Shown here piece by piece: positions 60,701 to 64,000 of a DNA stretch of 64,000 nt (positions within the stretch are counted from its first letter, which is position 1; the number at the start of each line of letters is the position of its first letter). Source of the DNA: Ctena decussata. Lineage: Eukaryota > Mollusca > Bivalvia > Lucinida > Lucinidae. The position numbers and the translations under genes were made by a program. The stretch covers positions 56,583,087-56,647,086 of the forward strand of contig OZ022508.1 in the NCBI GenBank assembly GCA_963989385.1. The letters are read 5' to 3'. The notes beneath the pieces are model-generated. The model did no database searches. It was not told where the DNA came from and saw only the letters and a program-made list of their open reading frames with translations.

Positions 60701-63700
60701 GTTTGATAGTAAAAAAGTTAACGCACACAACACATGAAAATGTAAACAAGTTGTGAGATTAAATATTGTGTTTTTAATGATACCGTTAAATAATGTTTGA
60801 AATTCAATAAGATGAAGCATTGACGGTTTCTCAGTTCTCCGAACGAACCCTTTTATTGTTAAGAAGTCGGCCATCTAGCAATATGGTCACCTGAATAGCT
60901 GCCCATTTTGCTTTCTGTTTTGTTTGGTAATATAAAATAGGTAAAAATATATGTTCTGGCTGTTTACAGTTGGGGATGCTGAATGACAACCTGTTTGGGC
61001 AAAAACTGTTAATTCAGTTTACTGTGCCTGTCTTTCGTCAAACTTTTGTCAATTTGTGTGTTTGTGCTTCTTTCCCGTTTGGTTTAAGGGCGGGATGTTG
61101 GATCTGGTTGTATTTACTTTTCATATTAATGCTCGTGTTACCAGGTGCAGAAAACAATCGTTTTCAAGCAAAACACCTTATACAGGCATTATTAATACCA
61201 ATGCAAATTAGGCACTATATAGAAACTTTGTGTGTATTTATGCTACTGTAACACGTTTTGTTAGTAAGAATGGCGATTTGAAGCAATGAAATGGGTAAAT
61301 CAAATATTTAAATCTCTTAAGAGATTTATGGTTATACTGCTGTTATGTTAACATTCGGAAGCCCAATGTTTTGCTTTTAACATTTGAGGATTACTTTAGG
61401 ACGGGTTACTTTCTGCTAAAGGCTACTCAAGCATAAATATAAACACTTCTTAACAGTAAAAGGGTAGTCTGTTAACTCATTTATTGTTTAATGTTGTATA
61501 CGTTACCTTTTTTGACTTCCAAACTAGGAGTTTAAGGAAGTGATTTTTTTCATTGATTTGATTTAAAAGTCATGTTGATAATGAACTGAAAATAATGACA
61601 ATATGTCATAACCATATTACGCATGGTTGGAAATGTCACCTGCACTTTCAAGAACAGAATCAAAGAAACCAAATCTGCTTTCTTTTTCTTGCAGATGGTG
61701 TTTGCTTTTAAATTATATTCAGGCATGCCATTGAAACAAATTAATGTGTAAATGTGAATGGGCACACCACTATCTTTTATTGCCATTTGTTTGATGGATG
61801 ACAACGTTTGTGACATCCTGTTTGCTTCCCTAGATATGAAACCCTTCCAAAAATGGTCAACTCTTAATCCCCCTTGCCCCCATCCATCTCCCCCTCCCCG
61901 CATTAAGAAAAGAGCCTAAAATGAAAAGAAATGGCAGAGTTAAATTGCGCCTCAATATATCAGTTCTCTTTTAGGTCTGGTGGAATGATAAAAGCTTAAC
62001 TAAATTCCAAAGAAAAGTTCTCTGGAAGCAAGTTATGCATCAGAGAAAACACTACATTAATCTCGGTTTTAACTGAGCGTGTATTCAGTAATGTAATGTT
62101 ACTACACTGCCAATGCCCCCAAGCAATAGCTTGAGCTAAGGTCCTTTTTTCAAAGTTATTCAGAATGAGCCCAAATGATCATAAACGGGATTTTCATTAT
62201 GATGAAGTAAGAGAGAGCTTTTCACTCTCACTTTACGCTTGTGGCAGTAAAGTAAAATAACTCTTACCTGTTTTAACCTGTTATATACGTTACTTTGGTG
62301 AAAATACATGTGAGAAGGCATTAAATCTGTGATTTATTTTAAAGTTTTTATGGGAAAAGGTCAAAGCAGATAAAATAATGTAAAAGGCAACAGTTAGGAA
62401 TTGATTCTCTGTGCAACAACCAACCCACGACATCAAACTGGAAATAGCACCATAAAGGTACTAAGACAAGTAGTAAGACGATACTATGGGGTAGTAAAAT
62501 AGACTTGCGGCCCGAAGTCTGTTTTGATTTTTTATAACTGAATACCTGCAGACCACAGTTAGTATTATTAGGGCAAAGTGTAGGCGTTTGACCTAAAATG
62601 ATGTTTGTTTACATGTTTCATTATTTCTTTGGACATTTTTATGCATGGGTAGCATGAATCACTGTGTATATATACACAATACCATGCCAATCAGATTTGA
62701 GTGCGGGACATATTTTGTTTGTGTTTTACAACATTTAAATCTACCTAACCACTATGCTATTTAATGGACACGATTATTGAGGGTTATCTCATTGAACAAT
62801 TTAGCCTACCTGTTTCTCAGGTGGGTGGGGTAAATTCATATAGAAAAATGCTCAAAAAAGAAAGCAGAAAATCGTTTTGACGCATTATGGCTCTATTAAG
62901 TAACACCTGTATTGAAACGATATCCCTAGAGTGGAAAAAGAATGACATTGCTTCAAAACATGACTTGCACTGAAGTGTAACAATGCAACAATACAGGCCT
63001 TAATGGTGTTGTTTTCTGCCGTAGGGTACCAAGGAACACATGTAAAAAAAAAGCATCATGACAATAAAATTTTGAGAGCAGAACAATCAAACCTCCTTTC
63101 TGAAGGTTATGGCTAGAACAAAACGTAGTCAAACCAAGGATAGCACAGGGTGCCACCTCTTTCAATTTTTAGCTGACTTGGCTCCTAGAGTACATGTATA
63201 ATGTGACTCTATCAGTAAGTATTTCTCAAACTTTCTCAAATACGAATAAAGCATGTTTGGGCATATATTGGGGTAGAAAAAAAAAACCCTTAAATTCCTA
63301 ATGTTAGCCCTAAAACTTTGCCAAAATAGCCCTAAATTTTGGCCAAAATATCCCTAATTTAAGGCCTAATTTTTTGCCAAACTCATACAGGGATGTTTGT
63401 ATCTGTACCTTAGATGAAAAGAGTAACATGCTCCAGGCACTGGTTTGCAAAAACAAGCTAAGCCATGCCTTTGGCCTGGTTAAAGACAGCACCATGTTCT
63501 TTTTGTGAGAAAAAAAAGGTGTAAAAATACTGATGTGGGTAAAATAAAAGGATATTAAGGTCAAGTTAACAAGGATCTGATAGTTCACTTCAGCTATAAA
63601 ATAATAAAAAAAAACCTGTTTGAGTTAGTTTGTAAAAAAAAAATAAATTAGCTCCCACAAGGTGAAAAAAAAAATGTTTCCGGAGGCCAGTGAAATAAAA

Positions 63701-63794
63701 TGTCGTGTCTCCATCAAGAATACCAGCCCCCCCCCCCCCCCCACCCCACCCCCCACCCCCCCACCTCCCAGACTAACAAATGGTCGGTCCCTTA
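57724..63794. mobile_element. Possible 6-kb element with long diverged inverted ends
   Basis: AGGGACCGACCATTTG at 57725 faces CAAATGGTCGGTCCCT ending at 63793, each next to a poly-G/poly-C run and CTGGTAT. Further in, ACTCTAGGAGCCAA, GAGGTGGCACCCT.TGCTAT and GTTTGA.T.CGTTTTG at 58410-58490 reappear inverted at 63100-63200. Arms may be about 800-900 bp. The interior (58.6-63.0 kb) is AT-rich with family H relics near 60.36 and 61.8 kb (inverted) and no transposase. Alternatively two separate copies of one MITE. Confidence 0.5.
58600..63000. other. AT-rich region without recognised gene
   Basis: No exon could be supported on either strand. The missing first P450 exon may lie here or beyond the right edge. 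Visible are hairpin family H relics at 60350-60440 (CTCTTAAAAGAAAGAATTTG) and, inverted, 61780-61875 (CATCCTGTTTGCTTCCCTAG). Confidence 0.5.
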
Positions 63795-64000
63795 CTACAT
63801 GTAAAACGCATTGTATCTGCGGTATCAAAGTCTCGCGGATTTAGGGAAATCAGATATTGGCACAGGTTAATTTCGGCGTCCATGATATACCGGGGCTTTA
63901 AGTAATAAAGAAAATTGGGTGCAAATGTGTTGCAGTTTTTTTGATGAAGAGTGGCATATCTACTGTAATTATATCTGCTACAGCTTTATTGTGCTTGACC

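Overview
This is intron-rich animal nuclear DNA, most likely from a bivalve mollusc. Two host genes lie tail to tail, every exon junction has GT/AG splice sites, and almost all remaining sequence is short non-autonomous transposable elements, palindromes and tandem arrays. The bivalve assignment is an inference from the repeat style (palindromic TTAGCTCACCTGAGCC-type elements with CCGTCCGTC stretches). No bacterial, plasmid, phage or CRISPR feature is present.

Gene 1 (+ strand, 1963-26948) is TMEM30A/CDC50A, the beta subunit of P4-ATPase phospholipid flippases. Seven coding exons were rebuilt with matching phases, from the first membrane helix to the stop codon; the exon with the start codon lies left of the window. 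Gene 2 (- strand, 57700 down to 36997) is a mitochondrial-clan cytochrome P450. Nine coding exons were rebuilt, including a 79-base exon carrying the post-K-helix segment and the 111-base last exon. I-helix, K-helix, PERW and heme-Cys motifs are intact. The first exon (mitochondrial leader) was not found. The genes converge across about 10 kb (27.0-37.0 kb).

Layout: 1-1005, a dead non-LTR reverse transcriptase. 1.9-27 kb, TMEM30A; its introns hold long composite elements (4.96-6.8, 9.4-10.9, 11.1-13.5, 14.6-15.5 and 16.3-16.8 kb), MITE families and an intact TRIM-like mini-retrotransposon (10264-10690). 27-37 kb, convergent spacer with MITEs, two composite elements and an array of 145-bp monomers. 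37-57.7 kb, the P450; its introns hold a ~150-bp satellite split by a composite element, a SINE, three minisatellites, a 570-bp near-identical direct repeat and nested foldback elements. 57.7-63.8 kb, a probable 6-kb element with long diverged inverted ends.

The two genes have no evident functional link. The most unusual signals are in the repeats. Small palindromic MITEs end within 9-36 bp of six splice sites, and two copies of one family bracket a single P450 exon. Several repeat families carry arrays of textbook transcription-factor sites: perfect RFX X-boxes, perfect estrogen-response-element palindromes, nuclear-receptor half-site clusters, CRE octamers and YY1-like motifs. I did not find a new multi-gene system.
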